Below, piece after piece: positions 17,596 to 25,817 of a DNA stretch of 64,000 nt. This DNA comes from Alteribacter keqinensis (GTDB lineage: Bacteria; Bacillota; Bacilli; Bacillales; Salisediminibacteriaceae): the NCBI RefSeq assembly GCF_003710255.1, contig NZ_RHIB01000003.1, forward strand, positions 62,001-126,000, given 5' to 3'. The notes under the pieces are model-generated. The model had not been told where the DNA came from and did not search any database. It worked only from the letters and a program-made list of their open reading frames with translations. Within the stretch, counting starts at the first letter, position 1, and every line of letters starts with the position of its first letter. A program made the translations under genes and the position numbers.

Positions 17596-17728
17596 GATGC
17601 TGGTTTGTTGAATCGGGGTGCCAGGCTCTTCCCATGAGGAAAGGGATATTGTCCTTCCGGATCATGGTTGACCAAAAATGGATAGAGGGATAAGTGGTAT
17701 TAAAAAGTCTATCTTTGCCCTTTTTCAA

Positions 17729-17764
17729 AAAGCTGACCGCATCGTGCGGTCAGCTTTATTTAAA
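17729..17764. terminator. Bidirectional terminator between the transporter operon and the SDR gene
   Basis: AAAGCTGACCGCA/TGCGGTCAGCTTT, a 13-bp perfect stem with T-rich flanks on both strands. Confidence 0.85.
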
Positions 17765-17791
17765 GATCTGGAGGGAGAGGAACGGGATGGG

Positions 17792-18583
17792 CTAGAGTAG
17801 CGACTCCGCCCCGTCAATAAACAGCTCTGTCCCCGTGATGTGCCTGGACGCATCCGATGCGAGAAAAAGGATAAGGTCGGCCACTTCCTCCGGTTTACCG
17901 GGCCGATGCTCGAGGGGCTGGTTTCCTTCCGGATAATCCACGGGGATTTTGATTTTCTCGAGTTCATCATTTTCAGGATGGGTATTTTCCCCGATGTTTG
18001 TCTCAATTGCTCCGGGGCAGATGATGTTGACCCGGATGTGGTACTTGGCCAGTTCGAGTGCCGCCATTTTGCCAAAGGCCATCTGCCCCGCCTTTGAACT
18101 GCTGTAGGCAGAGAAGCCAAAGTTGGAAAAAATGCGGTTTCCGTTAACTGAGCTTGTAATAATAATGCTTCCCCCGTCTTTTTTCATGTGGGGAATCGCA
18201 TGTTTCACTGTAAGGAACGTGCTCTTTAAGTTCGTATCGATCGTCTGGTCCCACTCGTCTGCTGCCATATCTTCGATGGGAGTGATCTTCCCGTTCACGC
18301 CGGCGTTGGCAAAAATAATGTCGAGCTTTCCGAATCGATCAATCAGATTCCCGTAGCATCGTTCGATATCTTCTTCTTTGGAAACATCCGTCTCAATGAT
18401 GACGGCTTCTCCGCCGAGCGCTTGAATTTCCTTTTTTGTTTCCGTTGCGTCGTCTTCTTTGATGTCAGCCAGCACGACTTTGGCGCCGGCTCTCGCCAGG
18501 TGAATGGCGGACGCTTTGCCGATCCCTGAACCGCCTCCTGTAACCAATGCCACTCTTTCGTTTAACTGCTGTGATGTGACCAT
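17792..18583 (-). CDS. Short-chain dehydrogenase/reductase (SDR)
   Basis: A 263-residue classical SDR. It has the nucleotide-binding TGGGSGIGKAS near residue 15, the NAG motif in FANAGV, the catalytic Ser in TSSVN and the YSSSK active-site pair in the second half. ADIKEDD after beta-strand 2 carries an acidic residue, which favours NAD(H). AAAGGAG precedes the ATG. It is monocistronic and opposite in direction to its neighbours. The substrate is unknown; the sugar-locus context might suggest a sugar or polyol, but that is weak. Confidence 0.88.
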   Translation of the reverse strand: MVTSQQLNERVALVTGGGSGIGKASAIHLARAGAKVVLADIKEDDATETKKEIQALGGEAVIIETDVSKEEDIERCYGNLIDRFGKLDIIFANAGVNGKITPIEDMAADEWDQTIDTNLKSTFLTVKHAIPHMKKDGGSIIITSSVNGNRIFSNFGFSAYSSSKAGQMAFGKMAALELAKYHIRVNIICPGAIETNIGENTHPENDELEKIKIPVDYPEGNQPLEHRPGKPEEVADLILFLASDASRHITGTELFIDGAESLL

Positions 18584-19148
18584 CCGTATCCAGCTCCTTT
18601 TTCCTTATAAACATTACTGGAGTTATTCCCTTGCTGGAGAAAAAGTAACGTGATTTTCTCCGAGAGGGTTTCCAGCAATTGCGATAGAATAAAAGCAATT
18701 AAATCCCGGTTTTGTGAGGAAAACATGGTGCCCGCATTTAAGAATTAAGCGAAATCACAGGATCCGCCATGGAAATTAAAAATCGTTCCGAACTGAAAGC
18801 ATCCCTGCAACGAGTGGCCTGAAATGGTGCGTTACACGTGAACTGAAAAGGCTGCGACATGGACAAAGGAAACAGAGGACGTTTTTAACAAAGCTTAGTC
18901 TGTGATAATGGGGAATGTGTATATATAAGAGGTTGATTTGGATGCAATGAGCCAAAATCCCCCTTCAAGTTTAATAGAGTCAACGATCTAGTGATATTCA
19001 CCTGTTTTATGCGGAAGAAGGAACCTGATAAAACATCTTCTCTATCGTTAACCTCAGGCTGAAAAGCCAGTGGGATTGCCATTTTACATACAATTTTTTA
19101 TGATCCGGGAAGGTATAAAAAACACCGTTCCCGACCTCCAATCGGCTC
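18584..19148. other. Intergenic region, no gene recognised
   Basis: Contains an imperfect inverted repeat around 18631-18690 (TTGCTGG-AGAAAA ... TTTTCTCC ... CCAGCAA). A 65-codon minus-strand frame at 18885-19082 has no family features. I see no RNA gene. Confidence 0.4.
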
Positions 19149-19197
19149 TTGATGAACTCTTCCCCATGCAGTATACTTGTACCGAAAGCGTTTTCGG
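19149..19197 (+). promoter_or_regulatory. Promoter and autoregulatory operator of the third LacI gene
   Basis: TTGATG (19149-19154), 17-nt spacer, TATACT (19172-19177), then CCGAAAGCGTTTTCGG (19182-19197) over the transcription start. Confidence 0.75.
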
Positions 19198-19213
19198 AAA
19201 TGAGGAATCAGCG

Positions 19214-20227
19214 ATGACTACGATATACGATATTGCGAAAAAAACGGGATTCTCGATTACGACGGTTTCCCGCGCACTTAATAATTATACTGATGTTAGT
19301 GAAAAAACGAAGAAGAAGATTCTGGAGGCAGTGGACGAGATGGGGTACTATCCAAACTCCATTGCAAGGTCCCTTACAACAAAGAAATCCTGGACCATCG
19401 GAGTCATTTTTGTTGAAGATCTGGGTGTTGGAATGAAGCACCCGTTTTTTAGTGCGGTCATTGAGAGTTTTAAGCAAAATGTAGAAGCTCTTGGATATGA
19501 CATTATTTTTCTCAGCCAAAACATCGGCGGTGAGGAAAAGAGCTATGTGGATCATGCAATTCACCGGGGGGTGGACGGGATCATCGTCATGTGCTCTGAC
19601 TTCGATGATGTTGAAGTTCAAAAACTAATCGAATCGCCCATTCCAAGCCTCGTGGTCGATTTGCACAGTGACAAGTCCAGTGTGATTTACAGCGATAATT
19701 ACCGCGGGAGCATCCTGGCTGTAGACCATCTTGTGGAACTGGGCCACCGTAATATAGCTCATATTAAAGGATCAGAACAGACCTATGCGGGACTTGAGCG
19801 TCTTAGAGGGTTTCGGTCGGGAATGGAAAAGCATCAGTTGGACGTTCCGTCTTCCTACATCGCTGACGGCGGTTTTTTCTCCTATGAGGGAGGCTATGAA
19901 GCCATGCAGAATATCCTGGCCCTTGGAGAAAAACGTCCCAGCGCTGTGTTTGTGTCAGGAGACAATATGGCTTTAGGAGCACTGAAGGCATGTAAGGAAG
20001 CCGGGGTCTCTGTTCCGGATGATCTGTCGATTGTCGGGTTTGACGATATTGAAATTTCAAAACATATTACACCGGCTCTTACAACAGTGCGTCAGGATAC
20101 AGACTTAATCGGAAAAAAAGCATCAGAGGTGCTGGTTCATCAGATCAATACGAGAAGCAGGGACTATGCCGTAGTGATGATTCCTGTGTCACTCGTGGTG
20201 CGTGAATCTACAAAGGCCGTTAAGTGA
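19214..20227 (+). CDS. LacI/GalR-family repressor of the beta-glucan locus
   Basis: A 337-residue LacI-family regulator: TIYDIAKKTGFSITTVSRAL at the N-terminus, hinge helix YYPNSIARSL, and effector domain from WTIGVIFVED. The frame is open 48 codons further upstream, but the ATG at 19214 fits the domain and has GAGGAA before it. Sites of the type CGAAAGCGCTTTCG lie at its own promoter and three times before the binding-protein gene, so it is probably an autoregulated repressor of the 20.4-31 kb operon. The inducer is likely an imported beta-glucoside (inference). Confidence 0.92.
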   Translation: MTTIYDIAKKTGFSITTVSRALNNYTDVSEKTKKKILEAVDEMGYYPNSIARSLTTKKSWTIGVIFVEDLGVGMKHPFFSAVIESFKQNVEALGYDIIFLSQNIGGEEKSYVDHAIHRGVDGIIVMCSDFDDVEVQKLIESPIPSLVVDLHSDKSSVIYSDNYRGSILAVDHLVELGHRNIAHIKGSEQTYAGLERLRGFRSGMEKHQLDVPSSYIADGGFFSYEGGYEAMQNILALGEKRPSAVFVSGDNMALGALKACKEAGVSVPDDLSIVGFDDIEISKHITPALTTVRQDTDLIGKKASEVLVHQINTRSRDYAVVMIPVSLVVRESTKAVK

Positions 20228-20261
20228 CCTTTGTAGATTCAAAATTTTTTAATAATTTTTA

Positions 20262-20275
20262 CGAAAACGCTTTCG
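20262..20275. promoter_or_regulatory. LacI-type operator A of the third locus
   Basis: CGAAAACGCTTTCG, upstream of a -10-like TATGAT at 20294-20299 whose -35 is weak. Confidence 0.65.
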
Positions 20276-20311
20276 GAATTTGAGGAATGGTGCTATGATA
20301 GATTCGTAAGA

Positions 20312-20329
20312 TTCGAAAGCGCTTTCGAA
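20312..20329. promoter_or_regulatory. LacI-type operator B of the third locus
   Basis: Perfect 18-bp palindrome TTCGAAAGCGCTTTCGAA, about 13 bp after the -10-like TATGAT. Confidence 0.75.
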
Positions 20330-20344
20330 AATTTTTCGCTTGTT

Positions 20345-20360
20345 TCCGAAAGCGCTTTGG
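20345..20360. promoter_or_regulatory. LacI-type operator C of the third locus
   Basis: CCGAAAGCGCTTTGG, third copy of the same core within 100 bp. Confidence 0.65.
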
Positions 20361-20408
20361 ATAAATGGTTCGGGGGAACCGAAAACAAAATAAGGGTGGG
20401 ATTACAGT

Positions 20409-21734
20409 ATGAAGAAGTGGTTGCCATTATCATTAGTGGGGATGTTGGGTCTTGGTGTATTAAGTGCCTGTGGAGGTACTGAAGATGCGGAAGGAAGCTC
20501 ATCAAGTGATAAGCTGACAGTATGGTCATTTACAGATGAGCTTGAAGAGCCGATTGAGGTTTTTGAAGAACGCCATGGGGTTGAAGTTGAATTAACGATC
20601 ATTCCGATTGAAGATTATCCAACACGTCTTCGTCCGGTACTTGAGAGTGGAACCGGAGCTCCGGATGTATTCACCGGAGAAATGGCTTTCATTAAAGAGT
20701 GGGTGGAACAGGACTATTGGGAAGATCTTTCTCAGGAACCATATAACGTTGAAGAATTTAAAGAGGACTACGTAGATTACGTGTTTGATCTTGGCCGCGA
20801 CTCAGAAGGTGCAGTTAAAGCCCTTTCCTGGCAGACAACTCCTGGAGGTATCTTCTACCGCCGAAGCATTGCGGAAGAAGTACTTGGAACAGATGATCCG
20901 GCTGCGATCGGCGAGCGTCTTTCTACAATGGAAGGTATGTTCGAAGTCGGTGAAGAGTTAAAAGCTGCAGGCTATCGTTTATTCCCGGATGAAGGTGCTG
21001 TTCGCTGGTTCTCCCAGGGTCAGGATCCTCAGCCATGGGTAAATGAAGACGATGAACTTGTTATGACTGAAGGCCGTATGAATCACTTCGATTATGCAAA
21101 AGAGCTTCGTGACAAAGACATGACAGCGTTTGCTCCTGAGTGGTCTCCGGCGTGGTTCGCTGCAATGGACGGTCCGGTTAACTACAATGCCGGATGGGAT
21201 GAAGTAGATGAAGATGCATCCAGTGAAGTAGAAGTGTTCTCTTATGCCCTTCCAACGTGGGGACTGCACAGTGTACTTAAAACAAACGTAGAAGAAACAG
21301 CCGGTGACTGGGCAGTAACAAATGGTCCGAACCCTTACTTCTGGGGCGGTACGTGGTTAGGAATCTACAGTGACTCAGACAATAAGGATCTTGCGTGGGA
21401 GTTTGTACAAATGATGACACATGAAGATGAGTTCCTTACTGAGTGGGCTCTTGAAACAGGAGACGTTCTTTCCTACCTTCCTGTAACTGAAGAAATTAAA
21501 ACAGAATTCAGCGATGACTTCCTTGGAGGACAGAACAACTACACGTTCTTCCTTGAAGAAGCACAGAACATTGACCCTAATGTCGTGACTCGTTACGACC
21601 AGCAGATCGATACCATGTTCGGTAATGCTGTAGGTGAATATGTTGACGGTGTAAAAACAAAAGAAGAAGCACTTGAAGAATTTTACAACTTAGTTCAGAA
21701 CGCTTACCCGCATATCCAGGTGCCGAATAAGTAA
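20409..21734 (+). CDS. ABC sugar-binding lipoprotein (family 1)
   Basis: A 441-residue extracellular binding protein with lipobox LSAC (cysteine 21) and a short Ser/Glu linker. It starts KLTVWSFTDELEEPIEVFEE. Many Trp and Tyr residues (EWSPAWFAAMDG, NPYFWGGTWLG) are suited to stacking on sugar rings. Three operators precede it and a hairpin follows. The downstream GH1, GH30 and GH94/GH161-like genes point to a beta-glucan oligosaccharide ligand (inference). Confidence 0.9.
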   Translation: MKKWLPLSLVGMLGLGVLSACGGTEDAEGSSSSDKLTVWSFTDELEEPIEVFEERHGVEVELTIIPIEDYPTRLRPVLESGTGAPDVFTGEMAFIKEWVEQDYWEDLSQEPYNVEEFKEDYVDYVFDLGRDSEGAVKALSWQTTPGGIFYRRSIAEEVLGTDDPAAIGERLSTMEGMFEVGEELKAAGYRLFPDEGAVRWFSQGQDPQPWVNEDDELVMTEGRMNHFDYAKELRDKDMTAFAPEWSPAWFAAMDGPVNYNAGWDEVDEDASSEVEVFSYALPTWGLHSVLKTNVEETAGDWAVTNGPNPYFWGGTWLGIYSDSDNKDLAWEFVQMMTHEDEFLTEWALETGDVLSYLPVTEEIKTEFSDDFLGGQNNYTFFLEEAQNIDPNVVTRYDQQIDTMFGNAVGEYVDGVKTKEEALEEFYNLVQNAYPHIQVPNK

Positions 21735-21746
21735 TCAGAAATGAGA

Positions 21747-21776
21747 GGGAGCAGGAGCACTTGGCTGCTCCCTTTT
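21747..21776 (+). terminator. Hairpin between binding-protein and permease genes
   Basis: GGGAGCAG pairs with CTGCTCCC, followed by TTTT. Same position in the operon as the hairpins at 15722 and 37073. Confidence 0.75.
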
Positions 21777-21804
21777 AGATAAGAACGGATGGAAGGTGTA
21801 TTAG

Positions 21805-22695
21805 ATGAAAAAACTTGATTATAACGGCTATCTGTTTATCATTCCTTTCTTTTTAGTATTTATTACCTTTACGATTTACCCGATTCTCTTAACCTTCTAT
21901 TACAGCTTTACCAGCTATTCAGGAATGGGAGACCCGGAGTTTATCGGTCTCGCAAACTACACCAGGCTCGTTACCGATCCCTATTTCTTCCGTGCTTTTT
22001 ATAACACGATGTACATATGGGGCATCAACTTTGCATTTCAATTAGGTATTGCGTTGCTACTCGCAATTTTGTTCTCGGATATTCGCTTAAGAATGAGAGG
22101 GCTGAACTTCTTCAGAGCAGCCTTTTACCTGCCAAACTTAATTACGATTGCTTCTGTTGCCCTGCTTTTCGGGATTCTTCTCGGCTGGCACCACGGAACA
22201 ATCAATCACCTGCTACTGGATTTGGGTATTATCTCTCAACCGATCAACTGGTTGAATGACCCGACAACGGCACGATGGTCTGTGGCTTTGATCGGGGCGT
22301 GGATGTGGTTTGGTCATACATTCATCATCTTGATGGCGGGTATTTCAGGTATTTCGAAAGATTACTTCGAAGCAGCCTTGATTGACGGTGCCAACCGCTG
22401 GCAGACACTTACGAATGTGACCTTGCCTTTATTAAAACCAATCATGCTTTACGTATTAATTACATCCCTCATTGGCGGATTGCAGATTTTTGACCTGCCA
22501 ATGCTGATTACCGATGGAATGGGTGCACCTGAAGGGTCACTGAACACGATGGTGCTGTATTTATACAATCAGGCTTTCAGGTTTAATAACTACGGATATG
22601 CTGCAGCTGTTGCCTATGGATTGTTCGTTATTACTGTGGTGTTCTCATTAATCACATTTAAATCCATGTATCGAAAGAATGTAAAGGAGGGGTAA
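21805..22695 (+). CDS. ABC sugar permease, MalF/UgpA type
   Basis: A 296-residue permease with six helices and the coupling loop EAALIDGANRWQTLTNVTLP. GGAAGG precedes the ATG. Its stop codon overlaps the next start codon. Confidence 0.9.
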   Translation: MKKLDYNGYLFIIPFFLVFITFTIYPILLTFYYSFTSYSGMGDPEFIGLANYTRLVTDPYFFRAFYNTMYIWGINFAFQLGIALLLAILFSDIRLRMRGLNFFRAAFYLPNLITIASVALLFGILLGWHHGTINHLLLDLGIISQPINWLNDPTTARWSVALIGAWMWFGHTFIILMAGISGISKDYFEAALIDGANRWQTLTNVTLPLLKPIMLYVLITSLIGGLQIFDLPMLITDGMGAPEGSLNTMVLYLYNQAFRFNNYGYAAAVAYGLFVITVVFSLITFKSMYRKNVKEG

Positions 22696-23531
22696 TGATC
22701 ATGGGGAAAACAAACATCGTGAAAGGGATTTTATATCTCGCTCTAACCTTGCTGGTCATTATTAGTTTCATTCCTTTTTACATGATGATCATTAATGCAA
22801 CGAGATCCAACGCGGAGATTCTTCAGCACGGCTTTACGCTTTTGCCGGGCGGGGCGCTCCTCGATAACTATGAAATTCTAATTCAGTATATGAACCTGTG
22901 GCGCGGGTTTGCCAACAGTCTTTTCGTTGCTGTATGTGTAACAATCCTGAGCTCGTACTTTAGTGCCTTAACCGCTTTTGGATTCGCTGTTTATAACTTT
23001 AAAGGACGTAACTTTCTCTTTGTCGTTATGCTCTTATTGATGATGGTACCGGGGCAGCTCGGGCTGATCGGGTTTTATGACCTGATCCGTACGATGGGAC
23101 TGCTCGATACGTACATTCCGTTAATCATCCCGCCGATTGCGTCACCGTTTATTGTGTTCTTCCTTCGTCAGTTCCTGCAAACGACGATGCATCCTTCTTT
23201 ACTGGAAGCCGCTCGCATTGACGGAGCAAAGGAGCTTACGATTTTCCACAAAATCGGTATTCCGATTATGATGCCGGCTGTGGCTACGATGGCAATCTTT
23301 ACGTTTATAGGATCATGGAATAACTATATCCTGCCGTTGGTCGTCTTGTTCAGTCCGGAAAAGTATACACTGCCGGTTATGATGGGTGCTCTTCGCGGAT
23401 CCCAGGTGGCACAAAACCTGGGAGCGATGTATCTCGGAATCGCCATTTCCGTAGTTCCGATCATGATCGCATTCCTGTTCCTGTCTAAATACATCATCAC
23501 CAGCATTTCAGCAGGAGCGGTGAAAGAATAA
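22695..23531 (+). CDS. ABC sugar permease, MalG/UgpE type
   Basis: A 278-residue permease with six helices and the coupling loop LEAARIDGAKELTIFHKIGIP. AAAGGAGGGG lies at 22683-22692. The ATG at 22695 overlaps the previous stop (TAATG); an in-frame ATG at 22701 has a slightly better spacing and is possible. Nearly 900 bp of repeat-rich DNA separates it from the GH1 gene. Confidence 0.9.
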   Translation: MIMGKTNIVKGILYLALTLLVIISFIPFYMMIINATRSNAEILQHGFTLLPGGALLDNYEILIQYMNLWRGFANSLFVAVCVTILSSYFSALTAFGFAVYNFKGRNFLFVVMLLLMMVPGQLGLIGFYDLIRTMGLLDTYIPLIIPPIASPFIVFFLRQFLQTTMHPSLLEAARIDGAKELTIFHKIGIPIMMPAVATMAIFTFIGSWNNYILPLVVLFSPEKYTLPVMMGALRGSQVAQNLGAMYLGIAISVVPIMIAFLFLSKYIITSISAGAVKE

Positions 23532-23609
23532 CGCTGTTTCGGTTAACTGTTTAAAAAGGCTATTAAGAAAAAATTTATAGAACGCTGTTCTTCCGGGTTA
23601 AACGGTGGT

Positions 23610-23742
23610 GTTGATTTCCGTTCTCTGCGCTCCCTTTCCACGGACGGTTCGGGAGCCTCCTCGACGCTTCGCCTCTGCGGGGTCTCCCCGGAACTCGCTC
23701 CTCCCGCAGGAGTGTCGCGCAATCGCTCCAATCAACACTGCT
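23610..23742 (-). repeat. GC-rich dispersed repeat, copy A
   Basis: On the minus strand it reads GCGACACTCCTGCGGG ... GAGACCCCGCAG ... GGAGGCTC ... GGAAAGGGAGCG ... GGAAATCAACA, about 133 bp. It is inverted relative to copy B at 24031-24226. Short internal stems (CTGCGGG/CCCGCAG) are visible. Confidence 0.75.
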
Positions 23743-24030
23743 TTTATTCAGTAATGCTCTTTAAATTAAAGCTGAAAAAGCTGATTCACAGAGCATCAAC
23801 ACCTTCTGAGAAGCAGGTGTAAATCTAAAATCCTTCTATTTTTAAGTTAATAGAATTAATTATTTGCAAAGCACGGGTGCAACCGGAATGGCCGAGACTC
23901 CAGCGGTGTTGGGGCCGGGTTTGAAAAAGTCAGGCTTTCAAATGTATGTCACCGATCTAAAGCTTTATTAAATTAGCTTATATATGAGCTTTGTTTATTG
24001 TTATCTATTAAAAGAAACAGATGATTGCAG

Positions 24031-24226
24031 CGACTGGGCGACACTCCTGCGGGAGCAGGTGGCAGGGTGAGACCCCGCAGTGACGAGCATTTCCTTCATG
24101 AGTATACGACGAGTTGCTTCGACGCAGAGAGCTGCAAAGGCTAGCTGGGAGAGGAAGAAGCAGGAAAGCTGGAGGAGGCTCACCGGCGCCCCCGCGGAAA
24201 GGGAGCTAAAGGAGCGGAAATCAACA
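24031..24226 (+). repeat. GC-rich dispersed repeat, copy B, with extra internal sequence
   Basis: Has the same boundaries and order of motifs as copy A, but about 60-80 extra bases lie between GACCCCGCAG and GGAGGAGGCTC (roughly 24080-24170). The rest of the 23532-24404 gap shows no gene; a frame at 24080-24346 is an accident of the repeat. Confidence 0.7.
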
Positions 24227-24404
24227 TCTACCCTCAACAGAGTCTTTATTAAAGAAATTGTTTTTTTCAGTAGCCTCATGAGGAGTCAACTTCACTTCTG
24301 CGAAAAGCGAAGGCCATGCAGGCAGCATCAATATCTCTATTATTAAAACAACCAGTCACTGTAAGCCAGGTGATGAAAAGAAATAATCATAAGAGGTGGT
24401 TTCA

Positions 24405-25817
24405 TTGTCTAGATTTAAGGATGATTTTATTTTTGGAACGGCAACATCCTCCTATCAGATTGAAGGAGCATACAACCAGGGCGGACGGTCATTATCGATT
24501 TGGGATACCTTTTCCAAAACACCAGGCAACGTCTGGAACGGCGATGACGGAGATGTGGCGTGTGACCACTACAACCGCTACAAAAAAGACGTCCAACTGA
24601 TCAAGGAACTGGGCGTAGAATCGTACCGCTTCTCCATCGCATGGCCGCGGATCTTTCCTCAGGAAGGCGTCTATAACGAAGAAGGAATGGTCTTTTACCG
24701 ATCCCTTATCCAGGAGCTGAAGAAAGCCGGAATCAAACCGATGGCCACCCTTTATCACTGGGATCTGCCAATGTGGGCGTACGAAAAAGGCGGATGGGTG
24801 AACCGGGAGTCAGTAAACTGGTTTCTTGATTTCGCTGAAGTCTGCTTTAAAGAGCTCGATCAGGATGTGGAAGCATGGATCACTCATAATGAACCATGGT
24901 GTGCAAGCTTCTTAAGCTATCACGCGGGACACCACGCACCTGGTCACCGAAATATGGACGAAGGACTGAAAGCCGCTCACCATATTCTCCTTTCTCACGG
25001 GAAAGCGGTTCAATTATTTAAAAACGAACTCAGCTTAACAACGCCGATCGGCATTACGCTGAACTTATCCCCTGCCTACGCTGCGACCGATTCTGAAAAT
25101 GACAAGCTGGCGCAGAACAACGCGGACGGCTACGTTAACCGCTGGTTCCTGGATCCGATCTTTAAAGGCGCGTATCCGGTGGATATGATGAACCTGTTCT
25201 CGAAACATGTTCATGATTTTGACTTCATTCAGTCCGGGGATTTGGATGCAATCTCGGTTGAGTGTGACTTCTTTGGCATTAATTATTACAACAGAGCGCT
25301 TGTGAAATTTGCAGGTAATGAAAACCTTCTTTATATCTCTGCTCACTCTGAATATAAAAAGACAGGCATGGGCTGGGACGTGTCTCCACAGGAGTTTAAA
25401 GAGCTCATCTACCGTCTGCGCAAGGAATACACAGATTTACCGATCTTTATTACAGAAAACGGTGCGGCATATGATGACGTGCTTGAGAGCGACGGATCGG
25501 TTCACGATGGGGAACGTGTCGCCTATGTGGAAGCCCATTTGAAAATGGTACACGAACTGTGTGAAGAAGGCATGAATATTGCCGGCTACTTCCTCTGGTC
25601 CCTGTTTGACAACTTTGAGTGGGCCTTCGGTTACGAAAAACGGTTCGGAATCTTTTATGTGGACTTTGAAACACAGGTAAGGTACTGGAAAGACAGCGCC
25701 AAGCGATACAAGGAAATCGTTGAGACCCGTTCATTGACAGAGAAAACGTTTCAAGTGAAACAAGGAGTGTTGCTGCATGAAGAAAACGATGCGTCTCGTT
25801 CAGTCAGCCAGGGATGA
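24405..25817 (+). CDS. GH1 beta-glucosidase
   Basis: A 470-residue family-1 glycosidase with no signal peptide. It begins FKDDFIFGTATSSYQIEGAY and carries the general acid/base E163 in THNEPW and the nucleophile E351 in ITENGA. The start is probably TTG at 24405, 7 nt after GAGGTG; a GTG at 24396 is the upstream alternative. It should hydrolyse imported beta-glucosides to glucose. It overlaps the GH30 gene by 41 nt, and both proteins are complete. A CcpA-like AGAAAACGTTTCAAG at 25741 lies inside its 3' end, near the GH30 start. Confidence 0.93.
   Translation: MSRFKDDFIFGTATSSYQIEGAYNQGGRSLSIWDTFSKTPGNVWNGDDGDVACDHYNRYKKDVQLIKELGVESYRFSIAWPRIFPQEGVYNEEGMVFYRSLIQELKKAGIKPMATLYHWDLPMWAYEKGGWVNRESVNWFLDFAEVCFKELDQDVEAWITHNEPWCASFLSYHAGHHAPGHRNMDEGLKAAHHILLSHGKAVQLFKNELSLTTPIGITLNLSPAYAATDSENDKLAQNNADGYVNRWFLDPIFKGAYPVDMMNLFSKHVHDFDFIQSGDLDAISVECDFFGINYYNRALVKFAGNENLLYISAHSEYKKTGMGWDVSPQEFKELIYRLRKEYTDLPIFITENGAAYDDVLESDGSVHDGERVAYVEAHLKMVHELCEEGMNIAGYFLWSLFDNFEWAFGYEKRFGIFYVDFETQVRYWKDSAKRYKEIVETRSLTEKTFQVKQGVLLHEENDASRSVSQG

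Noticed and set aside
18885-19082. 65-codon minus-strand frame upstream of the third LacI gene
   Set aside because: No family resemblance or ribosome binding site; overlaps the region leading to the LacI promoter.
23543-24346. Short frames rich in Arg and Glu between the permease and GH1 genes
   Set aside because: They are translations of the GC-rich dispersed repeats and carry no protein features.
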